From Prevotella sp. (GTDB lineage: Bacteria > Bacteroidota > Bacteroidia > Bacteroidales > Bacteroidaceae): a stretch of 64,000 nucleotides of DNA. Shown here one piece after another: positions 17,485-25,223 of the stretch. The DNA lies in NCBI GenBank assembly GCA_017619445.1, contig JAFZSI010000041.1, forward strand, positions 62,001-126,000. Direction: 5' to 3'. A model generated the notes under the pieces. It was not told where the DNA came from and did not search any database. It saw nothing but the letters and a program-made list of their open reading frames with translations. Each line of letters begins with the position of its first letter. Position 1 is the first letter of the stretch. Position numbers and translations under genes: made by a program.

Positions 17485-18117
17485 TTAATAATCTTCTTCG
17501 AGTTGAAGTTGAGGTTTATATCCTATTTCTTTGTTTTTCATTCTATATGCGTCAGCACGTTGCTGTTCTTTGGTGTAGGTTCCGAACAGCAAATCCACCT
17601 CGGGAATCCTGTGTTTCTTTGAATGAAGGTATTCGTTAATCATACTCTTTTCGAGTTCACCGTGAGCGGCCAACTCTCCGTCTTTCAGAATATGCCAAAC
17701 CTGTACTCCATGTTCATGAAAGTAACGTGACACCAACGAAAAACGGTGGCATTCCAAAGGGTTTGCCTCAGAACACATGAGCGATATGCGGTAGCCCCGT
17801 TCTAGTCCTTTCATCAGCCGTTCCACACCGTGCTGAAAAAGTGGTGTTTTTGCCGCTTGTTCGAAATCCACTTGTCCTTCCTCGTTAAGGCTGTCGGTGC
17901 GGCGGGCACCAAATTCGTCACCGAAATGCAGATACTGCACTCCGTTTTGTTTGAGAAACCATTTCAGTTCATCTTGATTAAACTGAGGCGAATACTTACT
18001 CGCTGGCACACTCCTGACATCCACAATGCAATTGACATTGTGTTTGTTGAGCAGTTCCAGAAACTTTTCTTGCGTCTGGTTTGAATGCCCCACGGTAAAC
18101 AACTCGTATTTGCTCAT
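17485..18117 (-). CDS. DUF488 family protein (long form), first gene of operon
   Basis: 210 residues from ATG 18117 (MSKYELFTVGHSNQTQEKFL). The in-frame upstream ATG at 18162 lies outside the transcript implied by the promoter at 18183-18152. Family motifs: TVGHSNQT, IVDVRSVPASKYSPQFNQ, HFGDEFGARR, and SLMCSEANPLECHRFSLVSR. A C-terminal extension of about 50 residues (from GELEKSMINEYL) is predicted helical and charged. It heads a three-gene unit with the short DUF488 and the dual-OB-type protein. Enzymatic activity is unknown; the conserved Asp-Val-Arg and Cys-x-Glu...Cys-His-Arg residues suggest a catalytic or metal site. Confidence 0.9.
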   Translation of the reverse strand: MSKYELFTVGHSNQTQEKFLELLNKHNVNCIVDVRSVPASKYSPQFNQDELKWFLKQNGVQYLHFGDEFGARRTDSLNEEGQVDFEQAAKTPLFQHGVERLMKGLERGYRISLMCSEANPLECHRFSLVSRYFHEHGVQVWHILKDGELAAHGELEKSMINEYLHSKKHRIPEVDLLFGTYTKEQQRADAYRMKNKEIGYKPQLQLEEDY

Positions 18118-18151
18118 GCCTTGTTCTGGCGAATAAGATTTGTTTTCTCGG

Positions 18152-18183
18152 CAAATATACATTATTATATTGATATTGCCAAA
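18152..18183 (-). promoter_or_regulatory. Promoter of the DUF488/dual-OB operon
   Basis: Minus-strand TTTG (18183-18180), a 20-nt spacer and TATATTTG (18159-18152) match the consensus exactly. It shows that this operon is separate from the sigma-factor gene ending at 18197. Confidence 0.85.
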
Positions 18184-18196
18184 ACTTTCTGAATGT

Positions 18197-19378
18197 TTAT
18201 CTCAACAATTCCCAGAAGTCTTGGGGCAGATGGATGTTCTCCACGCTTATGGCAGCGGTAAATAGGGGTGCAATGTCGGTTGCGTCGAAGCCGGCGATGC
18301 CACAGCCGATGCGAGTGACGAGGAAGGTGAGTTCGGAATGCTCGCGGGCAAAGTCTATGAACTCATCGACGTAGGGTTGTATGGTTTCCGGGCCACCCTG
18401 CATGGTGGGGATGGCGTACGACTGGCCTTGCAGTCCGACACCCTGTCCCATGATGGCGCCAAACTTCCTGTAAGCGGCGTAGGCGGCACCTCCGGCGTGC
18501 ATACCGCGCAGGTTGCTGCCGAAAACAAATATCTCGCCCGGGCGCAGGCTGGTAATCATGTCGGGGGTAGTGCGGTTGATGATTGCAGACTTGCCCGTGT
18601 CGTCTGCAATTCCCCTTGAACGGATGTCTTTTTCCATAATTCTCTTTTTCTTTCGGTTGAAACTGAATATACTCCCTCTTTCCGCCGGGCGTTCTTCCGG
18701 CATTGGCGATGCTGATTCGCAACTTTCGATGACCATTTCCTCGAAAGTTCTCGAGTACTGAACGTCGCCCATGGCCTCGGCGCTGCTATAGTAGTTGTTG
18801 AAGTAGGGCACGATTACCGTGTTCATCATCTGGTGATAGCGTTGCGTGACAGCCGATGGCGTGATGCCCAGCTGGGCGGCAATCTCCTTGCCTTTCATGC
18901 CGTCGATGAGCATCATTCGCAGAATGGCTTGCGCCTTGCGGTCGCTATGGTAGTAGTGCTCGCAAATCTCGTCGATGGTTTGGTGAAAATCCTCCTTGAA
19001 ATGGTTGTCGGCCACGTCGAATGCGATTCTTGTGTCAGCCAACCGGTCTTCCAGACTCACCGTCCGGAATTCTGTCTGCAAGGCTTTCAGACGGTCGAGC
19101 ACAATATATCGGAACCCGTTTATCATCCAGGTGCGCAGACTCACGCCCGGCTTGCGGTCGTTCAGCTGTTTCCAGTTGCCCAGCGCCAGTTTCAGGTAGT
19201 ATTCGTGTGCCAGCGCATAGAAGTCCATGCCCTTCTTGCTGCTGAGTTGATAGCGTCGGTCGCAGATGCAATAAGCCATCCGGCAATACCCGTAGAAGTA
19301 TTGTCGGGTTATGGCAGTGTCCTGCTGTTGCAGTCCCTCCACAATCTGCTCGTCGCTTAGAAAGTCGCTGTTCTTCAT
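18197..19378 (-). CDS. Sigma-70-family factor fused to a macrodomain-like (A1S_2505-type) domain
   Basis: 393 residues from ATG 19378 (MKNSDFLSDEQIVEGLQQQD). Residues about 15-110 resemble ECF sigma region 2 (YGYCRMAYCICDRRYQ, LALGNWKQLNDRKPGVSLRTW). Residues about 140-195 hold region 4 with a helix-turn-helix (GKEIAAQLGITPSAVTQRYH). A linker rich in acidic then basic residues (FNRKKKRIMEKD) leads to residues about 284-393, with FVFGSNLRGMHAGGAAYAAY, GLQGQSYAIPTMQ and LVTRIGCGIAGFDATDIAPL, the pattern of the phage/bacterial A1S_2505 macro-like family. The reading frame is continuous. An internal ATG at 18637, preceded by AAGAGAA, could also give the C-terminal domain alone. I infer a sigma factor whose activity may respond to a nucleotide or ADP-ribose-type ligand. 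Confidence 0.82.
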   Translation of the reverse strand: MKNSDFLSDEQIVEGLQQQDTAITRQYFYGYCRMAYCICDRRYQLSSKKGMDFYALAHEYYLKLALGNWKQLNDRKPGVSLRTWMINGFRYIVLDRLKALQTEFRTVSLEDRLADTRIAFDVADNHFKEDFHQTIDEICEHYYHSDRKAQAILRMMLIDGMKGKEIAAQLGITPSAVTQRYHQMMNTVIVPYFNNYYSSAEAMGDVQYSRTFEEMVIESCESASPMPEERPAERGSIFSFNRKKKRIMEKDIRSRGIADDTGKSAIINRTTPDMITSLRPGEIFVFGSNLRGMHAGGAAYAAYRKFGAIMGQGVGLQGQSYAIPTMQGGPETIQPYVDEFIDFAREHSELTFLVTRIGCGIAGFDATDIAPLFTAAISVENIHLPQDFWELLR

Positions 19379-19901
19379 GATTGTCTGTCTGCATGTTGCA
19401 TTTCTGGGGCGAAAGACGGACAGTCTTTGCCTCAGTGCACCATTCATTTGCAAAGTTACTCATTTTTATTGAGTCTGTTGCCTTTGCAGGCATTTTTTTT
19501 GAGGCACAACAGAATTTTATTCCCTCGTACAACGCCTGCCGTCCGTGACGGCTCTCAGCCAACACATGCAACCGCACACCCCGAACCACAGATTTCTCAG
19601 ATTTCACGGATCTTTCCAGCATCTCCAACTCCTCATCATCCACCTTGTCGCCCTCAATCTCCAGTTTCAGCAGCCCGAAATCATCTATCCGCACGCGGTC
19701 GCCCTCGCGCAGATGTTCACTAACCACCCCCGCCAGCTCAATCAGCACCGCCATGACCGAGCCGCGCGAAGCCCCCGTGCGTCGGCAAACCTCCCTGACC
19801 ACTTGCCGCGTCTCCACCGTCCGCTCGTGCACCGCCACAGCCTTCCACCGCCCGAAGTTCTTCAGCGTCGGCCTGTTCTCTTTCACCATTCTATACTTCA
19901 T
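19035..19901 (-). CDS. HU-like DNA-binding protein with an aberrant 3' end running into the sigma gene
   Basis: The start (19901) is preceded by AGAAAGGAG. Residues about 1-125 are an HU/IHF-type domain: TLKNFGRWKAVAVHERTVET, then VVREVCRRTGASRGSVMAVL, HLREGDRVRIDDFGLLKLEI and VRGVRLHVL. This matches the longer Bacteroidetes histone-like proteins. After about residue 130 the frame continues into the sigma-factor gene in a different register, overlapping it by 344 nt, which is not credible as coding. An A8 run (minus strand, 19500-19493) precedes this; one extra or missing base there would put a TAA at 19461-19459 in frame. I read the real gene as ending near there, with either a frameshift or a true extended form. 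Confidence 0.6.
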   Translation of the reverse strand: MKYRMVKENRPTLKNFGRWKAVAVHERTVETRQVVREVCRRTGASRGSVMAVLIELAGVVSEHLREGDRVRIDDFGLLKLEIEGDKVDDEELEMLERSVKSEKSVVRGVRLHVLAESRHGRQALYEGIKFCCASKKMPAKATDSIKMSNFANEWCTEAKTVRLSPQKCNMQTDNHEEQRLSKRRADCGGTATAGHCHNPTILLRVLPDGLLHLRPTLSTQQQEGHGLLCAGTRILPETGAGQLETAERPQAGRESAHLDDKRVPIYCARPSESLADRIPDGESGRPVG

Positions 19902-19952
19902 CTTCCGTTCTCCTTTCTAAAATATTATGTTACTGTAAATTATGTTAGTATG

Positions 19953-20090
19953 TTACTATGTCTAAAACCTCCATTACTGTGTCTAAAATCCCACGTTACT
20001 TTGTCCAAGCCACAGTTACCCTGTCTAAAGCACTGCTTTACGGCCAAATTCTGTAGAGAATTCTGCCGCAAAGTTATGCTTTACATTCCG
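19953..20090. repeat. Tandem 20-22 bp units and intergenic palindrome repeat, copy 3
   Basis: Four imperfect tandem units begin TTAC and contain TGTCTAAA or a close variant (19953-19973, 19974-19995, 19996-20015, 20016-20035). They lead into AAATTCTGTAGAGAATTC (20046-20063) and a right-hand unit with GCAAAGTTATGCTTTAC. This fills most of the 368-nt gap between the HU-like gene and the VWA gene, which are divergent; the rest (20091-20269) shows no clear promoter. Confidence 0.78.
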
Positions 20091-20269
20091 CATGTCAAAA
20101 TCTGTCGCCGTCACGTGCAGGTTAACGGCTGTTAAAGCCCCTTTTTCGTGTTTTTTTGAAGTTTTTTCTTTCCTCAGCTTAATTTTTTGTTTCCATATTC
20201 CTTTAAATAAATAGAAGCATGCTTGAGAACCGAAACAGAATTATTCATCAAACAAAAAACAAGAAGACA

Positions 20270-20932
20270 ATGAAAAACGTAACAGAAAACAAGAACAATG
20301 AGAAGAAGAGAGTCTATAACCTGCTCATCGTTGATGAGAGCGGCAGCATGGAGATTATCCGCAAACAAGCCTTTGCCGGACTCAACGAGACGCTTGACAC
20401 CGTTAAGAAACTGCAGGCGCAGAATACTGATATTGAACAGCACGTGACGCTGCTCACGTTTGACTCAGACCACAAGCGTTTTGTGTATGACAACGTCACG
20501 GACAAGGATGTACGCCAACTGAAATGGAACGAGTATTGTCCCGGCGGGGCCACGCCACTCTACGATGCCATTGGCCTGGCGGTGTCGAAACTGAACGCAC
20601 AGACTGAGGTGGGCGACAACGTGCTGGTCACCATCATCACCGACGGCGAGGAGAACTGCTCACGTGAATGGAACCTGACCATGGTGCGCACACTCATCGA
20701 GAAACTGAAGGGTCAGGGATGGACATTCACGCTCATTGGCACCGACAACCTCGATGTGGAGGGCATGGCTGCTCAGATGTGCATCGACGACCACCTGACT
20801 TTCTCCGAGGATGCCGAGGAGACGGAGGCCATGTTTGAACTCGACCGCGAGGCGCGCGTGTGTTACAATGCCTGCGTGGCAGAAGGTAGTGCTCCAGCTC
20901 GTGGCCGCCATTTCAGCCGCAAGCGTGTGTAG
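20270..20932 (+). CDS. von Willebrand factor A domain protein, cytoplasmic
   Basis: 220 residues from ATG 20270 (MKNVTENKNNEKKRVYNLLI); the longer in-frame start at 20219 gives an unusual Asn/Arg-rich leader. The VWA fold is complete: MIDAS DESGSM (DxSxS), the Thr in CPGGATPLYDAI, and TIITDGEENCS with the second Asp. There is no signal peptide or membrane segment. The C-terminus is short and basic (ARGRHFSRKRV). VWA proteins of this size act as metal-dependent protein-interaction modules, for example in tellurite-resistance-like and MoxR systems, but no MoxR ATPase is nearby. It lies divergent from the HU-like and sigma-macro genes across a repeat-rich gap. Confidence 0.88.
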   Translation: MKNVTENKNNEKKRVYNLLIVDESGSMEIIRKQAFAGLNETLDTVKKLQAQNTDIEQHVTLLTFDSDHKRFVYDNVTDKDVRQLKWNEYCPGGATPLYDAIGLAVSKLNAQTEVGDNVLVTIITDGEENCSREWNLTMVRTLIEKLKGQGWTFTLIGTDNLDVEGMAAQMCIDDHLTFSEDAEETEAMFELDREARVCYNACVAEGSAPARGRHFSRKRV

Positions 20933-21012
20933 TTTCTAAGCAAACGTCACTTGTGAGTTTTCATTGGAAGAGTCTCCATTGAACCCTTCTTTTGAAATGA
21001 AACAGAATGAAT

Positions 21013-21042
21013 AAAGGCATGGGATGCGTTTCCCATGCCTTT
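21013..21042. terminator. Terminator between VWA gene and prmA
   Basis: AAAGGCATGGGA (21013-21024) and TCCCATGCCTTT (21031-21042) form a perfect 12-bp stem with a 6-nt loop. A/T ends on both sides suit both convergent genes. Confidence 0.85.
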
Positions 21043-21071
21043 ATATATAATAAGGTGATTTGCGTAGGCTG

Positions 21072-21971
21072 TTATCCGAACGTCAGGCAACACCATTGGT
21101 TCAACGTGTCCTTGTCCTTGTACTCAAGTCCCAACTCGGTGGCCTTGCTGACGAGCAGCGGCACGTCGGTCTCGTAGAAACCGCTGATAATGAGCAGTGC
21201 GCCCGATGCCATGGCATCTTTGAAGGCGTGCATGTCGCTGAGCAGAATGTTCCGGTTGATGTTGGCCACAACCACGTCGAACAACCCTGACACGTGCGAC
21301 AGCACATGCACATTGCCAAGCAGCGCCTCAATGTTCTCAATCTGGTTGATGGCGGCGTTGTGGCGCGTGTTCTGAACGCTCCATTCGTCAATGTCGTAGG
21401 CAACCACGCTCTTTGCGCCCGATTTTGCCGCAACTATGCTCAGGATTCCTGTGCCGCAGCCGCAGTCGAGCACCCGTTTGTCGTGCAGATTGTGGCGCAG
21501 CAGAGCCGCAACCACCATTTGGGTAGTCTCGTGGGTACCTGTTCCAAACGCCATGTGGGCATCGATGGCCACAAACAGCGGTCGGGCATTCTTCGGCTTG
21601 TCATACTTGGCTGTGTGCTGGCTTTCAATGGCCGAAAGGTCGGGTAGGGGGCGGTTGGCATCATAGATGACTGCCAGCGAAGGCTCATTGATGACGATGG
21701 GGTCAAAGCCCGCCTGCTCCCACTGCTGGTTCCAGTCTTTGTCTTCGGCCTCCGTCAGCGTGTATTCGATGGTCGTGCCGCTGACGGGAAAGGCTGCAAT
21801 GCTTTCGTCGAGCAAATGTTTGTCCAACAGTTGTTCCTGAACATAGCCGAGCAGGCCTTCGGCGGCTTCCTCAAAACTTTCGAAACCGGCATCGCCTGCC
21901 ATGGCGGCAAGCAAGTCGCGCGCCGACTCGCTGTCGGGCGACAACCTGAATTTTGCAACAAGATATTTCAT
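21072..21971 (-). CDS. prmA: Ribosomal protein L11 methyltransferase
   Basis: 299 residues from ATG 21971 (MKYLVAKFRLSPDSE); the in-frame ATG at 22007 adds an untypical leader. The N-terminal substrate-recognition domain is followed by the SAM-dependent methyltransferase domain with FVAIDAHMAFGTGTHETTQM, VLDCGCGTGILSIVAAKSGA (SAM-binding motif I), AYDIDEWSVQNTRHNAAIN, and VVANINRNILLSD (motif IV). PrmA trimethylates L11 in the cytoplasm. Length is normal. A possible -7 box (TATTTTTG, minus strand 22002-21995) lies upstream. Confidence 0.95.
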   Translation of the reverse strand: MKYLVAKFRLSPDSESARDLLAAMAGDAGFESFEEAAEGLLGYVQEQLLDKHLLDESIAAFPVSGTTIEYTLTEAEDKDWNQQWEQAGFDPIVINEPSLAVIYDANRPLPDLSAIESQHTAKYDKPKNARPLFVAIDAHMAFGTGTHETTQMVVAALLRHNLHDKRVLDCGCGTGILSIVAAKSGAKSVVAYDIDEWSVQNTRHNAAINQIENIEALLGNVHVLSHVSGLFDVVVANINRNILLSDMHAFKDAMASGALLIISGFYETDVPLLVSKATELGLEYKDKDTLNQWCCLTFG

Positions 21972-22035
21972 GGTAAAAATATTGTATTCTGCTGCAAAAA
22001 TAATCAAAATTTCTTAACGAGAGCGCAATTAATAG

Positions 22036-22066
22036 GGAAAAACCTACCACGGTTTAGGGTTTTTCC
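22036..22066. promoter_or_regulatory. Inverted repeat in the divergent prmA / envelope-protein gap
   Basis: GGAAAAACCTA (22036-22046) is mirrored by TAGGGTTTTTCC (22055-22066) with one extra G. It ends just before a -7-like TAAATTTG (22068-22075) facing right. Its position suits an operator or a leader hairpin; nothing shows which. Confidence 0.4.
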
Positions 22067-22187
22067 GTAAATTTGCATAAAAATTGGTGTTATTTTTGCA
22101 CCGTGAAACCATGGAAGCCCCACAGGCTCCGTTTTCTCACAAATAAATTCGCATTCGAACAACTTAAAATATGGAGGAGAAATGACA

Positions 22188-23354
22188 ATGAAAAAAAGAT
22201 TTTTGTTAGCACTGTTAGTGGCTGTCCTTCCGCTGTCAATGATGGCGCAGGACGATGTTTATTTCACCACCAAGAAAGTGGAAAAAACTGCAAAGAATTC
22301 TGCTGACAAGTCAAACCGCACAGAAACTACCGCTGACGAGGCTATCACCCACAGCGGCAGCAACAGAAGCATTGACGAATACAACCGGCGCAATATGCGC
22401 AGCTATTTCGAGAAAATAGGAACCGACTCGCTGGGCAACGACATCGTGGAATTCCATCCTGGCGACGGAGCTTCGGCTGACACCGTGTTCGTTGGCCCAT
22501 CGCTCAACGACATTGCTGAGATTGCCCCGGACGACTATGCATACACCAGACTGATGAGCCGCTGGGACGGATTCTACAGCCCCTCGCTCTTCCATTCTTA
22601 TTGGTACAGCCCTTGGTGGATTGGCACTTACGGATGGTACAACACGTGGTGGGATCCCTGGTACTATTCTTGGTATTACCCTTATGGCAATCCCTGGTAT
22701 GATCCTTGGTATATGGGTTATTACGGATCGTGGTACGACCCCATGTTCTATAGTTATTACCACTGGTATGGTTACTATCCTGCCTGGTATTATCCCTATG
22801 CACTGCCTCACTATGGCAACCATGCTTTTGCCTTCTCGGGCAAGAGTGGCACCGGCAACCACGGTGGAGGCTATCTTGGGTCAAACACTGGCTTCTATGG
22901 AAACAATGTTCACCGCTATAGCTCTGGCACCTTCGGTGGTACAAGAAGTTTCGGCAGTACTGCCTCGCGCACCAATTCAACTGCCACCCGTACTACTTCA
23001 CCAAACACGAAGTATGAGAATTCTTACGGCATGTTTGGCGGAAACCGCTCGGCATCAGGGAATGCCGTGAATAACAAGAAAGGCTCTACCCGCACCAGCA
23101 GTCCATCGTACAACGACCGCTCATCGAGTTCTTTCGGTGGACGCAGCACATACGGCGGCAGCAGAAGCAGCGACCGAAGCAGTAGCAGCTCAAGGAGTTA
23201 CAGCAACAGCTCAAGCGGTTCTTACTCCAGCTCTTCGAGCTCCACACGCTCAAGCTCGTCTTCTGGCTCTTTCAGCAACAGCTCCGGCAGCTTCGGCGGC
23301 AGCCGCTCGGGTGGAGGCGGCGGTGGCGGCGGTGGCCGATTCGGACGCCATTGA
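22188..23354 (+). CDS. Exported low-complexity protein: Trp/Tyr-rich core and Ser/Gly/Arg tail
   Basis: 388 residues from ATG 22188 (MKKRFLLALLVAVLPLSMMAQ). AGGAGA about 9 nt upstream favours this start over ATG 22182. After the signal peptide comes an ordinary region to about residue 130. Residues about 135-215 are an aromatic block of Trp/Tyr/Pro/Gly (for example SWYYPYGNPWYDPWYMGYYG). From about residue 260 to the end it is Ser/Gly/Arg/Asn-rich, ending in nine Gly and RFGRH. Such proteins exist next to FadL-like barrels in Bacteroidetes, but no function is known to me. It could be a cell-surface, aggregation-prone or matrix protein. A FadL-like gene follows 89 nt downstream. Confidence 0.85.
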   Translation: MKKRFLLALLVAVLPLSMMAQDDVYFTTKKVEKTAKNSADKSNRTETTADEAITHSGSNRSIDEYNRRNMRSYFEKIGTDSLGNDIVEFHPGDGASADTVFVGPSLNDIAEIAPDDYAYTRLMSRWDGFYSPSLFHSYWYSPWWIGTYGWYNTWWDPWYYSWYYPYGNPWYDPWYMGYYGSWYDPMFYSYYHWYGYYPAWYYPYALPHYGNHAFAFSGKSGTGNHGGGYLGSNTGFYGNNVHRYSSGTFGGTRSFGSTASRTNSTATRTTSPNTKYENSYGMFGGNRSASGNAVNNKKGSTRTSSPSYNDRSSSSFGGRSTYGGSRSSDRSSSSSRSYSNSSSGSYSSSSSSTRSSSSSGSFSNSSGSFGGSRSGGGGGGGGGRFGRH

Positions 23355-23443
23355 TTATTATCGCCCCATCACAGCTTAACATAATGCCCATAGTGGGCTT
23401 ATTCGGACACTGATTTACAAACCACAAACATACTATAATTACA

Positions 23444-25003
23444 ATGAAAAAGATACAACTGACAATGGCTGCACTTCTGTTGGCTGCAATGCCAATGGCA
23501 GCTCAGGAAACTTACGAGAACGCAAAGATTGTGGCTGAAGACCTCAATGGTACTGCCCGTTATGTGGGTATGGGTGGAGCCATGGACGCACTCGGTGCCG
23601 ACATCTCAACCATTGGCACCAACCCCGCCGGCATTGGCTTGTTCCGTTCGTCGAACGCGAGTGCCTCTTTCGGTGCTGTGGTTCAGCAGGGTGGCGAGAG
23701 TTTCGGCCCAGGCAACAAGACAAATATGAGTTTCGACCAGGTGGGATTTGTATATTCCAACCCTTCGGGAAAGGACGGATTCCTCAACGTTGCGTTCAAC
23801 TACCACAAGAGCCGCAACTTCGACTATATCCTCTCGGCTGCTGATATGCTCTACAACTCTTCGCAGAACAAACTTACCTATGCGAAGGCCAAGAACGGAT
23901 TGCTATACGAGACATATAAAAATGACGAAGGTTTTATTCTTCCCAACTTCAATCATTCGCTTGTTTCCTGCAACCAGCTGGACGATATCTACAGCCGCAA
24001 CTTGAACTTCGACACCGGTGACAACAATTGGTATTACGAAAATGCCCAGAATTACACTTTGAACCGTGCGCACAAGGGTTATGTGGGCGAATACGACTTC
24101 AATATCAGCGGCAACATCGCAGACCGTCTGTTTCTTGGCCTCACTGTTGGCTACCACGATGTGCACTACAGTCATTATGGCGAATATACCGAACTGTATG
24201 ACGGCCTTTCTTTGAAAGTGTGCGACGACCGCCAGATCAAAGGCTCAGGTGTTGACATCAAGGCTGGCCTGATATTCCGCCCCATTGAGTATTCACCGTT
24301 GCGATTCGGCTTGTCCGTATCGACCCCCACATGGTATGAGCTCACCACCGAAAACTATACGTCTATTACTGATGGCGAGCTGACCGCATCAAACGGTGAG
24401 GCGTACAAGTTCAAACTCTATACACCGTGGAAGTTTGGCGTGAGCATGGGACACACCCTGGGCAATTACATGGCATTCGGCGCTACCTATGAGTTTACAG
24501 ACTACTCACATCTTGACACCCGCTATGAGACTGGCGATTACTATGACTGGTGGACTGACAGCTATTACACCAGCAGCAGTAGCGACGAGGTGATGAACGC
24601 CCACACCAAGAAGACACTGAAAAGTGTGAGTACGCTGAAAGTAGGTATGGAATTGAAACCCGACAAAGACTTTGCCGTGCGCCTGGGTTACAACTATGTG
24701 AGCCCCATGTACAAGAAAGACGGCTGGAAAGACGGAACACTCAACACCGACGGCTCTTACTACAGCTCGGCTACCGACTATACCAACTGGGATGCCACCC
24801 ACCGCATCACCTGCGGCTTTGGTTATTACCTCGGGCCGCTGAGTATGGACTTGGCCTATCAATATACCACGACCTCGGGCAAGTTCTCGCCGTTCATGGA
24901 ATATGTTGATGACCAATATCCTGAGGAAAACATCACTCCACATGAGGTGGATGTGAACAACAAGCGCCACCAGCTGATTTTCACTCTCGGCTATAGGTTC
25001 TGA
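23444..25003 (+). CDS. OmpP1/FadL-family outer-membrane transport protein
   Basis: 519 residues with signal peptide MKKIQLTMAALLLAAMPMAAQ. The N-terminal segment NGTARYVGMGGAMDALGADI followed by STIGTNPAGIGLFRSS matches the FadL/TodX hatch motif, in which NPA is the hallmark. The rest shows amphipathic beta strands and ends RHQLIFTLGYRF with a terminal aromatic residue, as expected for BamA-assembled barrels. FadL proteins carry hydrophobic compounds such as fatty acids across the outer membrane; the substrate is not evident here. It probably shares a transcript with the Trp/Tyr-rich protein and is followed by a terminator. Confidence 0.88.
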   Translation: MKKIQLTMAALLLAAMPMAAQETYENAKIVAEDLNGTARYVGMGGAMDALGADISTIGTNPAGIGLFRSSNASASFGAVVQQGGESFGPGNKTNMSFDQVGFVYSNPSGKDGFLNVAFNYHKSRNFDYILSAADMLYNSSQNKLTYAKAKNGLLYETYKNDEGFILPNFNHSLVSCNQLDDIYSRNLNFDTGDNNWYYENAQNYTLNRAHKGYVGEYDFNISGNIADRLFLGLTVGYHDVHYSHYGEYTELYDGLSLKVCDDRQIKGSGVDIKAGLIFRPIEYSPLRFGLSVSTPTWYELTTENYTSITDGELTASNGEAYKFKLYTPWKFGVSMGHTLGNYMAFGATYEFTDYSHLDTRYETGDYYDWWTDSYYTSSSSDEVMNAHTKKTLKSVSTLKVGMELKPDKDFAVRLGYNYVSPMYKKDGWKDGTLNTDGSYYSSATDYTNWDATHRITCGFGYYLGPLSMDLAYQYTTTSGKFSPFMEYVDDQYPEENITPHEVDVNNKRHQLIFTLGYRF

Positions 25004-25052
25004 AACCAGGCGGCCAAGGCTTGATAGATTCCCATTCGGGGCATCCTATAGG

Positions 25053-25091
25053 GTGCGGCAGAAACAGCTTTTTGTTTCTGCCGCACTTTTT
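25053..25091 (+). terminator. Terminator after the FadL-like gene
   Basis: GTGCGGCAGAAAC (25053-25065) pairs with GTTTCTGCCGCAC (25074-25086), a 13-bp perfect stem followed by TTTTT. Confidence 0.92.
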
Positions 25092-25135
25092 CTGTCATTT
25101 TTCTGCCCATGATTTGAAATAAAAGCACAAAATTA

Positions 25136-25167
25136 TTTGTAAGAATGCAAAAATAGGCGTATCTTTG
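25136..25167 (+). promoter_or_regulatory. Promoter of the Wza-like lipoprotein gene
   Basis: TTTG (25136-25139), a 20-nt spacer and TATCTTTG (25160-25167) match the consensus exactly. Confidence 0.88.
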
Positions 25168-25223
25168 CACAAATTTTATGAATTATTTGTAAACAACAAT
25201 AGAATAAATAACGATTTTTAGAT

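Noticed and set aside
19953..20035. Possible CRISPR array
   Set aside because: The four units are 20-22 bp, imperfect and have no spacers; no cas genes are present.
21072..21666. Several open frames opposite prmA
   Set aside because: They are shadows of the methyltransferase gene, without starts or domains.
22311..22862. Open frame opposite the Trp/Tyr-rich gene
   Set aside because: It is a by-product of the low-complexity coding sequence on the plus strand.
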